From the NCBI GenBank assembly GCA_002551355.1, contig NTHE01000072.1, positions 393-36,951 of the forward strand: a DNA stretch of 36,559 nucleotides. The letters run 5' to 3'. Positions within the stretch are counted from its first letter, which is position 1, and each line of letters opens with the position of its first letter. Below are positions 1 through 5,837 of the stretch, piece by piece. The notes below the pieces were generated by a model, which was given only the letters and a program-made list of their open reading frames with translations, searched no databases and was not told the DNA's origin. Position numbers and translations under genes: made by a program. The stretch is from Streptomyces sp. man185 (GTDB taxonomy: Bacteria; Actinomycetota; Actinomycetes; Streptomycetales; Streptomycetaceae).

Positions 1-78
1 CGCGCCCCGATCTCCCGCACCGTGGGCCCATGCCCGTGCTCGGTGAGCCACGACCGGATCACCGCCATCACCGCCTCC
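1..78. repeat. Terminal direct repeat, left copy (joins 36482-36559)
   Basis: The first 78 bases are identical to the last 78 bases of the window. A reading frame (LexA-like HTH) continues through the join and gains a sensible N-terminus. This suggests the contig is circular or terminally redundant, giving a unique length of 36,481 bp. Confidence 0.9.
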
Positions 79-113
79 TGCCGCGCCGTGAGGGGGCGGT
101 GATGGCGCCTCAC
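1..113 (-). CDS. LexA-like winged-helix protein, 5' part (continues at 36559-36289)
   Basis: This is the first part of a 101-aa gene that crosses the window ends. The GTG start at 113-111 overlaps the TGA stop of the upstream 85-aa gene in a GTGA arrangement, so translation is probably coupled. The N-terminus made available by the join contains LTARQ followed by a helix ending near EHG, which is how LexA DNA-binding domains begin (LTxRQ...EHGxxPTVREIG). Without circularisation the gene would lack this segment, so the fit supports closure. See the entry at 36289 for the rest of the protein. Confidence 0.75.
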   Translation of the reverse strand, partial: MRRHHRPLTARQEAVMAVIRSWLTEHGHGPTVREIGA

Positions 114-367
114 GCCGCCTCCGTCTGACGGTCCCCGGCGGTCACTCGGCGCAGCTCCACCCGGGCCGCCGGGCTCCACCCGGCCGGGGTCGACCACCAG
201 AAGTGCAACTCGATCCGGACCGACAGCAAGAGCAGACGGCGGCGCAGCTCAGTGGCATGGCGGGGGCGGGGTACCGCTAGGGCGCGGTAGGTGGCGTGCC
301 ACTCCCGTTGAGCTGCGATCAGGTCGTCGGGGAAGGGGAAGCGGTCCATACCCCCATTAGAACCCAT
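110..367 (-). CDS. Conserved Streptomyces small protein, 85 aa, function unknown
   Basis: The protein is arginine-rich and tryptophan-containing, with a central helix-forming stretch (QREWHATYRALAVPRPR, about residues 21-37) followed by a leucine-rich arginine segment. I recognise no domain. A second, broken copy of the same stretch (QEWHDVYRALAVPRPRR) lies at about 2563-2669, so this is a small paralogous family on the element. Its stop overlaps the start of the LexA-like gene, and the DUF6233 gene follows, making a three-gene operon across the contig join. The first ATG is at 367; a second in-frame ATG (residue 7, at 349) follows a G-run and could be the real start. A 22-bp block just upstream (369-390) recurs with two changes at 2034-2055. 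Confidence 0.6.
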   Translation of the reverse strand: MGSNGGMDRFPFPDDLIAAQREWHATYRALAVPRPRHATELRRRLLLLSVRIELHFWWSTPAGWSPAARVELRRVTAGDRQTEAA

Positions 368-410
368 GTTCGAATTTTGGTGCCAATCCTTAGGCCTGGA
401 GGCAAGGGCG

Positions 411-666
411 CTCAGTGTCCCGTGCCATCGAACCTTGACCGATTGCCAACGAACCTTGACGAATGCGAGTTTGTGTCACCGAAGTTTGATCACCGCAGGT
501 CAGGGGCTCGCGGCGGTCGAGCCGACGACCGCCGGGCGACCGCCCGGATTACATGGTCGACCACACGGCTCCGCAGGCCGCACGACTCCACAGCGCCCTG
601 ATCAGGGGGGATGCCGATCAAACTTCGATGGCACGCGGTCAAGGTTCGATGGCAGAGGACACTCAG
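411..666. mobile_element. 246-bp MITE with 5-bp target duplication and iterated ends
   Basis: The element proper is 416-661, bounded by TGTCC and GGACA and flanked by the direct repeat CTCAG (411-415 and 662-666). Both ends carry copies of one unit in inverted orientation: CCATCGAACCTTGACC (about 423), a variant at about 447, a CGAAGTTTGATC variant at about 480, and their reverse complements near 616 and 636. Multiple repeats at each end plus a 5-bp duplication resemble IS21-family ends. No transposase is encoded between them, so it is a non-autonomous derivative. The family name is inference; the ends and duplication are seen directly. Confidence 0.8.
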
Positions 667-1129
667 CACGGCTGGGCAAGCCGCACCACGGCCATACCGC
701 CACGGTCGCAACTTCATCGCGATGGACATCGACTTCTACCTCTAGAAGACGAACGCCGAACCGCACACACCCCGCCACAGAGGGCCCTGACGTGCCGCAA
801 CACCACAGAACGTGATCATCCCGTCGCTTCAGACCGCCGAAGTTGTGGCATTTTGCGGTTTCAGCTCTGGGGCCCCGCCGTATGGTCAGCAGGGAGGAGC
901 AAGAGGAGGCAATCTCCGGCCTCATCATGATTATTTCAACCATCACGGAAGGGGCGACCCCTCACGGCGTCGGGCACGTTCACCCACTTCAGACCGGGTC
1001 TCGGACCTTGCACCCGGCATGTCACGCGAACCCTAGATCCAGTGGTTGGATCGCCCAGAGCACCCAGAAGTTGTGGTCTCGTTTCAACCGGTCGCCCCAC
1101 ACCGCATAAAGTAGGGCCTGCTTCCGCGA
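667..1129. other. No convincing gene
   Basis: Several short frames overlap here but none has a plausible ribosome binding site together with coding character. A frame starting ATG at about 890 encodes an Ile/Met-rich peptide but has no Shine-Dalgarno sequence. I see no tRNA, transposase remnant or clear promoter. Confidence 0.5.
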
Positions 1130-1199
1130 GTTGACCCCTCACTGACTGCACCAGATCGGTGCGGGCCCCCAGGGGCTACCTGGGGTCAACGGATGGAGG
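1130..1199 (+). promoter_or_regulatory. Folded leader with two competing hairpins ahead of the 37-aa ORF
   Basis: GTTGACCCC (1130-1138) is the exact complement of GGGGTCAAC (1182-1190). Inside that pair, CCCCAGG (1167-1173) can pair with CCTGGGG (1179-1185). GGGG at 1182-1185 is shared, so the two hairpins are mutually exclusive. The ribosome binding site GGAGG follows at 1195-1199. This could be an attenuator or a translational switch. TTGACC at 1131 could alternatively be a -35 element. Confidence 0.45.
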
Positions 1200-1205
1200 C
1201 AAGCG

Positions 1206-1319
1206 ATGACTTCCGAGGAACCGCGTACCCGCCGCACTCGCCCATCAGTTTTCCGGGCGGTGATGGACTTGGTATCGGTGATCAGGCTGATCATCGAAGT
1301 ACTGCGATACCTCGGGTGA
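1206..1319 (+). CDS. Small ORF, 37 aa, hydrophobic/amphipathic C-terminal helix
   Basis: ATG at 1206 has GGAGG six bases upstream and the frame ends in TGA at 1317. The peptide starts with a charged, arginine-rich segment (TSEEPRTRRTRPS) followed by a hydrophobic or amphipathic helix (about residues 15-37, AVMDLVSVIRLIIEVLRYLG). A folded leader precedes it and a strong intrinsic terminator follows within 50 bp, so it looks like a discrete transcription unit. The composition fits a membrane-active micropeptide, possibly a toxin or a regulator peptide, but I know no family for it and function is unknown. Confidence 0.55.
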   Translation: MTSEEPRTRRTRPSVFRAVMDLVSVIRLIIEVLRYLG

Positions 1320-1367
1320 GAGCCGAGTGCATGACCCCGGAAGTTCGATGCCGGTCCAGTCACACGA

Positions 1368-1402
1368 CTGAGCCCGGCCGAGAGATGGACGGCCGGGCTC
1401 AG
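1368..1402 (+). terminator. Intrinsic terminator after the 37-aa ORF
   Basis: A perfect 12-bp stem, CTGAGCCCGGCC (1368-1379) with GGCCGGGCTCAG (1391-1402), and an 11-nt loop. No U-tract follows, as is common in Streptomyces. A further inverted repeat, CCGCAGT-ACA-ACTGCGG (1406-1422), lies directly downstream. Confidence 0.7.
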
Positions 1403-1593
1403 TAACCGCAGTACAACTGCGGAGAGGGTCGACTTCCGGCGGCTACCGGTGGTCGGCTCTCTTTGCTTCTCGGCGGTCTCTCTTTACAACGTCCCGCCGC
1501 CACGATCGTACGACACTTTGACACTCCGGTGTCACCCCTGTCATACCCCGAGGTACTCCCCCGGGCACGGCTGGATCAGTCCAGGTCGGCGCT

Positions 1594-1866
1594 CTATCGG
1601 GCGGCGGACCACTCCAGGACGTCGGCGGTGCGGCGGGCGTGGCCGTCCTGGAGGAGGTCGAGGAGTCGGGGCGCCAATTCGCAGGCGGTCTCCGGGTCGT
1701 CGTCGCGGGTGTGGTGCCAGATGGTGTGTGCGTTGCGGATGACGCGAAGCGTCTCCGCACGGTCCGCCCCGGCGGCAACAAGCTGCTCAGCGGTCTCCGT
1801 GAGAAGGTCGGCGGTCTCGGGGGTGTGGGCGGTCTCCGGGTCGCTGACGGCTCGCCAGGCGGCCAC
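1594..1866 (-). CDS. Hypothetical helical protein, about 90 aa, 5' end uncertain
   Basis: The frame from GTG 1866 to the stop at 1594 has good amino-acid character: alternating charged helices (DLLTETAEQLVAAGADR, ETLRVIRNAHTIWHH, ELAPRLLDLLQDGHAR). I do not recognise the family. Upstream of the start, the DNA (about 1897-1955) is a copy of the proline/alanine linker of the DUF6233 gene at 36120-36200 in another frame, so the gene appears to have been fused to or truncated by a rearrangement. The true start may be lost. No ribosome binding site is obvious for the GTG. Confidence 0.45.
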   Translation of the reverse strand: MAAWRAVSDPETAHTPETADLLTETAEQLVAAGADRAETLRVIRNAHTIWHHTRDDDPETACELAPRLLDLLQDGHARRTADVLEWSAAR

Positions 1867-1950
1867 GGTAAGCGCGCCGATCGTGTGCGGGGCGGCGCGG
1901 CGGGCGGCACAGGCGCGGCCGTGGGCGCCGGGGCCGGCTGGGGCTGCGTC

Positions 1951-2078
1951 TGCGGACTTTGGAGACCGGGGCGGCCCACTACCTGACGCGTATCCGTAAA
2001 CGGATCGCGGCCGTCGAGCGGCAGCAGGTCGAGTTCGAATTCTGGTGCCAGTCCGTACCGCGTGCCGCACCCGCGTGA
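1951..2078 (+). pseudogene. Inverted DUF6233 N-terminal remnant
   Basis: On the plus strand this encodes LETGAAHYLTRIRKRIAAVE, nearly identical to LETWAAHYLTRIRTRIAAVE at the start of the DUF6233 protein on the minus strand at 36311. It continues as RQQVEFEFWCQS and stops at 2078. Immediately to its left (about 1897-1955) the matching proline/alanine linker lies on the opposite strand. The two parts of one gene therefore meet head to head, joined at the short shared word GCGTCTGCG near 1943-1951. There is no start codon in frame. Confidence 0.65.
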
Positions 2079-2095
2079 TGATCGTTTGACCCGGC

Positions 2096-2479
2096 ATGAA
2101 CCGACTTCTCCGCGTCCTGGCCGTGAGCCTCACCGCCACCGCTCTCGCCACCACCCTGGACGTCCCCGCGCACGCCGCTGCCTCCGCCTGCACCCACCAC
2201 TTCTCCGGCCCGCAGATCTGCATCTCCACCGACGGGCCGTCGGGCAGCGAGAACCCCGGGCGGGTGACCACGGCCTGGACCAACCCGCCACGGGACAGGA
2301 CGTCCGCGACGGTGCACATCACCGAGCCCGGCGGCCACCGCTACACCCTCACCGCCCGCCGCCAACGCGGCCAGCTCATCGCCACCTTCACCCCCGGTGC
2401 TCTCCCGGACGGCAAGCTCTGCGCCCGCTACCAGGGATCCAGCCGCACGGCGTGCGTACAGATCATCGACCGCACCTGA
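2096..2479 (+). CDS. Small secreted protein, 127 aa
   Basis: ATG at 2096 starts a classic Sec signal peptide: MNRLLR, a hydrophobic core (VLAVSLTATALATTL) and an AHAA cleavage site around residue 27. The mature part, about 100 aa, has four cysteines (ACTHHF, PQICIS, KLCARY, TACVQ) that could form two disulfides. It has a beta-rich pattern (ATVHITEPGGHRYTLTA). It resembles short Streptomyces secreted proteins of unknown function. No good ribosome binding site is visible immediately upstream, and the gene stands alone between two regions of rearranged DNA. Confidence 0.7.
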   Translation: MNRLLRVLAVSLTATALATTLDVPAHAAASACTHHFSGPQICISTDGPSGSENPGRVTTAWTNPPRDRTSATVHITEPGGHRYTLTARRQRGQLIATFTPGALPDGKLCARYQGSSRTACVQIIDRT

Positions 2480-2562
2480 ACACCCGGCGGCCCGGGGCCC
2501 CGAAGTTCGGGGCCGCCTCACCCGGTCGAGATCGACTCGTACCGGTGACGTAACCCCGCGCC

Positions 2563-2669
2563 GCCGGACACCGCAGGAGCAGGCGGCGGCGCACCTCGGT
2601 GGCGCGGCGCGGGCGCGGAACCGCGAGCGCGCGGTAGACGTCGTGCCACTCCTGCTGTGCGTGGACAAG
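2563..2669 (-). pseudogene. Broken paralogue of the 85-aa protein
   Basis: The minus strand encodes QQEWHDVYRALAVPRPRRAT and then EVRRRLLL, matching residues about 20-50 of the 85-aa protein at 110-367. The N-terminal side is cut at 2670 exactly where an IS-like end (TGTCC...) begins, and the C-terminal side runs into unrelated sequence. It is a remnant interrupted by an insertion. Confidence 0.65.
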
Positions 2670-2716
2670 TGTCCTGTCTCATTGAACGTTGAGCGATCTC
2701 ACTGAAGTTTGAGCGG
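2670..2716. repeat. IS/MITE end with two iterons, related to the 416-661 element
   Basis: It begins TGTCCTGTCTCATTGAAC and contains two units (CATTGAACGTTGAGCG and CACTGAAGTTTGAGCG) with the order and spacing of the left end of the 246-bp MITE (CCATCGAACCTTGACC, then an ACGAACCTTGACG unit). It interrupts the 85-aa paralogue. No matching opposite end was found, so it is probably one end of a degraded IS21-like element. Confidence 0.6.
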
Positions 2717-2960
2717 CAGCGGGAGTCAGTCGTGGGCGGCGGCGCCGGTGACGCGGTGATCGGCGTGGCTGAGGGCTTCGATGACGAGTCGGCGCAGGTG
2801 CCCGTCCGTCAGAGTCGCAGTGGCTAGCCTCGATCTCATCCCACTGCCCGCAGAGCGGTGACAAGACGCGAGTGCTGGCTCCTGGCAGAATCCAGCACGC
2901 CTGACGCAAGCTGCAACCGAGCCCGTCTCCGGCGCGTGCCAGGTTGATGTGATGGAGCAT
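2717..2960 (-). pseudogene. Possible C-terminal remnant next to the IS end, unidentified
   Basis: A minus-strand frame ending at 2726 encodes ATLTDGHLRRLVIEAL and SHADHRV before its stop. This reads like the end of a real protein, but upstream it dissolves into sequence overlapping the CRISPR repeats. I cannot assign a family. Its place directly inside an IS-like end suggests a transposase or helper-gene remnant. Confidence 0.25.
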
Positions 2961-3233
2961 CGGTCACTCCGCGCGCTCGTGGGCCGGACTTCCCACTGCC
3001 TGTCCGGAACGTGGCGGGGAGCGGTCACTCCGCGCGCTCGTGGGCCGGACCGACACGGTCGTCCGTACACCAGATCAGGCCGCGGTCACTCCGCGCGCTC
3101 GTGGGCCGGACACAGCCGTACGGGCCTGGGGTGTTGTCCTATACGGTCACTCCGCGCGCTCGTGGGCCGGACGCGGCCAGGGCCAGCACGATGATGATGA
3201 TCGGCGGTCACTCCGCGCGCTCGTGGGCCGGAC
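2961..3233. CRISPR. Orphan CRISPR array, five 29-bp repeats and four 32-bp spacers
   Basis: Five identical repeats start at 2961, 3022, 3083, 3144 and 3205 (CGGTCACTCC ... TGGGCCGGAC). The spacers at 2990-3021, 3051-3082, 3112-3143 and 3173-3204 are all exactly 32 bp and unrelated to one another. The 29/32 geometry and the general repeat layout fit type I-E. The repeat can form a 5-bp stem CCGCG/CGTGG around CGCT with one G-U pair. By comparison with actinobacterial I-E repeats the transcribed strand is probably minus, the same direction as the adjacent tnpB. No cas gene is in the window. Identical repeats suggest the array is not decayed. Confidence 0.93.
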
Positions 3234-3251
3234 CCTTCGTGAGCTGCGCTT

Positions 3252-4808
3252 CTAAGGCCCCTTTGCCACTTCTTGGTGCTGGGGTGGTTGGAGTGTCAGC
3301 GGATCGCTCCGCTGAGGTGGCACCGGCGGTTGTCTGCCGGTGTCTTCCCGTTTCTTCGCGGTCTGCCTTCCGCCCCGGGGGGTGGTGGGTCTTGTGGCTG
3401 CTCGGCGGGCGTTTTGCGTCTCCTCCGTACCGGGGGCGACGGTGCTGTGCAGTGGGGTGGGGACGGCGTGGGCGGCGATGTTCCGGGCGGCGTTGAGGTC
3501 CCGGTCGATGGTCAGCCCGCACTGTCCGCAGATGAAGGTGCGGTCGGCCAGTGTGAGGCGTGGGTTTTGCCACCCACAGGCCGAGCACGTCTTGCTGGAG
3601 GGGTAGTAGCGGTCGCACACGGCGAGCCGTGAGCCGTTCCAGCGGGTCTTGTAGCCGAGTTGGCGCCGGATCTCCGCTGGTGCCATGTCGAGGATCGCGC
3701 GGTTCAGACCGGCCTTCTGCCGGACCTTCCGGCCGGGTTCCTCAACGGTTCCGCGGGCGGAGGCGCTCATGCCGGACACGTTGAGGTCCTCGACCGCCAC
3801 CGCGGCGTAGCGGGTGGTGAGTTGTTTCGTGAGGGTGTGGAGGTAGGTGGCGCGGCGTTCGGCGATGCGGTGGTGGAGCTGGGCGACGCGTCGGGCAACT
3901 TTGCGGCGTCGGGTGGATCCTTTCGTGGTGCGGGACAGGGCGCGCTGGGCCCGGGTGAGGCGGCGGGTGTCGGCGGCCAGGTGTCGGGGGTTGGGCACCA
4001 GGAGGGTGTCGGTTGCCCCGGGGAGGGTGACGGGCTGGGTGAGGGCGGCGAGGGTTTTCACGCCGAGGTCGACGCCGACGGTGCCGTTGGACTGTTGGCG
4101 CCGGGTGGGGCGGTCGGGGAGGTTCTGGCGGACTTTGACCAGGACGGCCGCGTACCAGCGGTTCGCGGAGCGGGAGACGGTGACGGACTGCACGACGGCG
4201 TGGCCGCGGGTGATGAGGCGGGCCAGGCGCTTGCCGGAGTCGTGGACACGGATCGTGCCGAGGCGTGGGAGTGTCAGGCGCCGGTATCCGTCGAGGCGGA
4301 TCGTCGGCTGCGTCACCGTGTGGTGGAGGCGGAAGGAGTCCTTGGAGCGCGCCTTCTTCTTGAAGCGGGGATAGCCCACCTTGCGTCCGGCGCGTCTACC
4401 GGCGAGCGAGTCCAGCCAGTTCTTCCACGCCTGGTCGGCGTCGATGAACGCCGACTGGAAGGCGTAGGTGGACACCTCTCTCCACCATGGGCAGGGTCGG
4501 GCCGGGCCGATGCTTCCGGCCGGCCAGGGCTGCTTCTGGGAGTCGCCCTTGATCCGGTTGAGGTGCTTCTGGATCTCCGGCTTCATCGGGACCGGCACGC
4601 GGACCTGCTTGCGGGCGATGCTCTCGGCGACGCCGGAGTCGACCAGGGCCTGGACCTTGGTGCGCCACTGCTGATGAGCGGCGATCTTCACGCCGAGCGC
4701 GTGGTTGAACGCCCACCGCGCGGCCCCGGCGTGCCGGAGGAGGTCTTCCTGCTGGGCGGGGGTGGGGTCCAGCGTGAAGCGGAACGCGCGAAGCACCTCG
4801 GTCTGCAC
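3252..4808 (-). CDS. tnpB: TnpB, IS200/IS605-type RNA-guided nuclease, 518 aa
   Basis: TnpB proteins are RuvC-like nucleases guided by an RNA from the element's right end. All key parts are visible: N-terminal OrfB helix-turn-helix region (FRFTLDPTPAQQEDLLRHAG), a W/RRR segment (GRKVGYPRFKKK), RuvC-I Asp in VGVDLGVKTLA, RuvC-II Glu in VAVEDLNVSGM, a four-Cys zinc finger (CSACG ... CGQCG) and RuvC-III Asp in IDRDLNAARN. At 518 aa it is longer than the usual TnpB of about 400 aa, with a long basic tail. GTG 4808 was chosen because GGGAGGTGA sits just upstream; the frame remains open further 5'. There is no tnpA. A hairpin (3296-3315, 8-bp stem) near the 3' end may belong to the guide RNA or right end. 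The CRISPR array starts 18 bp beyond the stop. Confidence 0.93.
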   Translation of the reverse strand: MQTEVLRAFRFTLDPTPAQQEDLLRHAGAARWAFNHALGVKIAAHQQWRTKVQALVDSGVAESIARKQVRVPVPMKPEIQKHLNRIKGDSQKQPWPAGSIGPARPCPWWREVSTYAFQSAFIDADQAWKNWLDSLAGRRAGRKVGYPRFKKKARSKDSFRLHHTVTQPTIRLDGYRRLTLPRLGTIRVHDSGKRLARLITRGHAVVQSVTVSRSANRWYAAVLVKVRQNLPDRPTRRQQSNGTVGVDLGVKTLAALTQPVTLPGATDTLLVPNPRHLAADTRRLTRAQRALSRTTKGSTRRRKVARRVAQLHHRIAERRATYLHTLTKQLTTRYAAVAVEDLNVSGMSASARGTVEEPGRKVRQKAGLNRAILDMAPAEIRRQLGYKTRWNGSRLAVCDRYYPSSKTCSACGWQNPRLTLADRTFICGQCGLTIDRDLNAARNIAAHAVPTPLHSTVAPGTEETQNARRAATRPTTPRGGRQTAKKREDTGRQPPVPPQRSDPLTLQPPQHQEVAKGP

Positions 4809-5106
4809 TGGGTCACCTCCCGTCCTGGCCGTACACCGGCCGCGTCTTTGGTCCGGTTCCTCTCGGCTGCGCCCCCGGCTGCAGGGCAGCGGCTGGGTGG
4901 GCGTTCGGGAGGAACTGGTTGGGAGCGTGGCGGATGACGGTGGGATGGTGCGGCGCGGCACGCCGCACGCTGGAGGGATTTCGCTCGGTTGTACGAGAGG
5001 GGTGCGGGGGCCTCCTCTTCCTCCTCAGGTCACCGCAACCAGGTACGGGGGATGCCGCCCGTCGGTCGCGGGTTCGCTGGCGTCTGCAGGGCCAACGCCC
5101 TTGGAG
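4809..5106. other. Region upstream of tnpB, no gene seen
   Basis: This stretch holds the ribosome binding site of tnpB and presumably the promoter and left end of the IS605-type element. I could not place the left boundary: no unambiguous subterminal hairpin paired with the right end was found by eye. Open frames here look like shadows. Confidence 0.4.
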
Positions 5107-5565
5107 TTACGACTGCCAGGGCAGCGTGGAGACCAGGGCCAGGGCCTGGCCGGATGCAATCTGTTCGGCCACTTCGTTCGGGTCGTTTGCTGCTGCGGTG
5201 AAGTGGAAGACCTGCCCGGTGGCGCGTGCGGCCGCGAGCCAGGCTTCGGTGGCGGGCAAGGTCCCGTCGTACCAGGCGCTTCCGTCGGGCTGCAGTACGA
5301 GCAGGTGCTCGCCCTCCAGCTGTGCCCGCCAGTCCGGGTGCGGAGCTGCCCAGCCTTCGTAGTCCGAGGTGGCTACCCAACCGAGTTGGCGCGCTCGGGT
5401 GAGCACTGCGTTGGCGTCCGTCAGGGTGCCCTCGTCGTCGAGGAGGGCGATCTTGAGCGGGTGGGTGTAGATGATGCTCGGAGTGCTGGGGCCGGGCAAC
5501 CAGGCGTGAGCCAGGACGTCCAGTACCGGCAGCCCGTCTTCGATCCGGCCGACGTACTCGATCAC
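5107..5565 (-). CDS. Conserved hypothetical protein, about 152 aa
   Basis: The protein begins VIEYVGRIEDGLPVLDVLAH and contains a segment KIALLDDEGTLTDANAVLTR, then WVATSDYEGWAAPHPDWRAQ and LVLQPDGSAWYDGTLPATEA, ending TAAANDPNEVAEQIASGQ. Codon use and composition look genuine. It has no signal peptide or membrane segment and I recognise no characterised domain. The GTG at 5565 has AAGGGG about ten bases upstream; a GTG at 5601 would add 12 residues. It stands alone between tnpB and a LexA fragment. Confidence 0.65.
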   Translation of the reverse strand: MIEYVGRIEDGLPVLDVLAHAWLPGPSTPSIIYTHPLKIALLDDEGTLTDANAVLTRARQLGWVATSDYEGWAAPHPDWRAQLEGEHLLVLQPDGSAWYDGTLPATEAWLAAARATGQVFHFTAAANDPNEVAEQIASGQALALVSTLPWQS

Positions 5566-5641
5566 GGCCCCCGCCCCTTCCGTCCTCTGGTCGCTCCGCA
5601 CAGCCTGGCAGATAGGCCGCGCCGATGTCTGGGCGAAGGGT

Positions 5642-5784
5642 GGTCAGAGGGCGCGGAGCACCGCGACGACCTTTCCGAGGATCGTGGCGTTCTCGGCAGG
5701 GATCGGCTTGAACGCTGGGTTGTCCGGTGCCAGCCAGACGCGGTCGCCTTCGTAACGGAGCCGCTTGAGTGAGTGTTTGGGATC
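5642..5784 (-). pseudogene. lexA: LexA C-terminal (S24 peptidase) fragment
   Basis: The minus strand encodes LKRLRYEGDRVWLAPDNPAF followed by KPIPAENATILGKVVAVLRAL and a stop. This matches the end of actinobacterial LexA (TVKRL..EGDRVWL.P.NP.Y.PIP......LGKVVAVLR), including the catalytic-lysine region just before KRL. The upstream part (DNA-binding domain, cleavage site, catalytic serine) is missing; the frame runs into the promoter region of the divergent phosphotransferase gene. A DNA-binding-only LexA-like gene sits elsewhere on the same element (36289-113). Confidence 0.75.
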
Positions 5785-5837
5785 CTGAGCGTCGCGGGGT
5801 AGAGACGGCCGCTGAGCGATCACCGGATAATGGTCTG

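Noticed and set aside
3660..4937. 425-aa plus-strand open frame opposite tnpB
   Set aside because: It is the GC-driven shadow of tnpB, with Gly/Val/Arg-rich low-information sequence and no domain.
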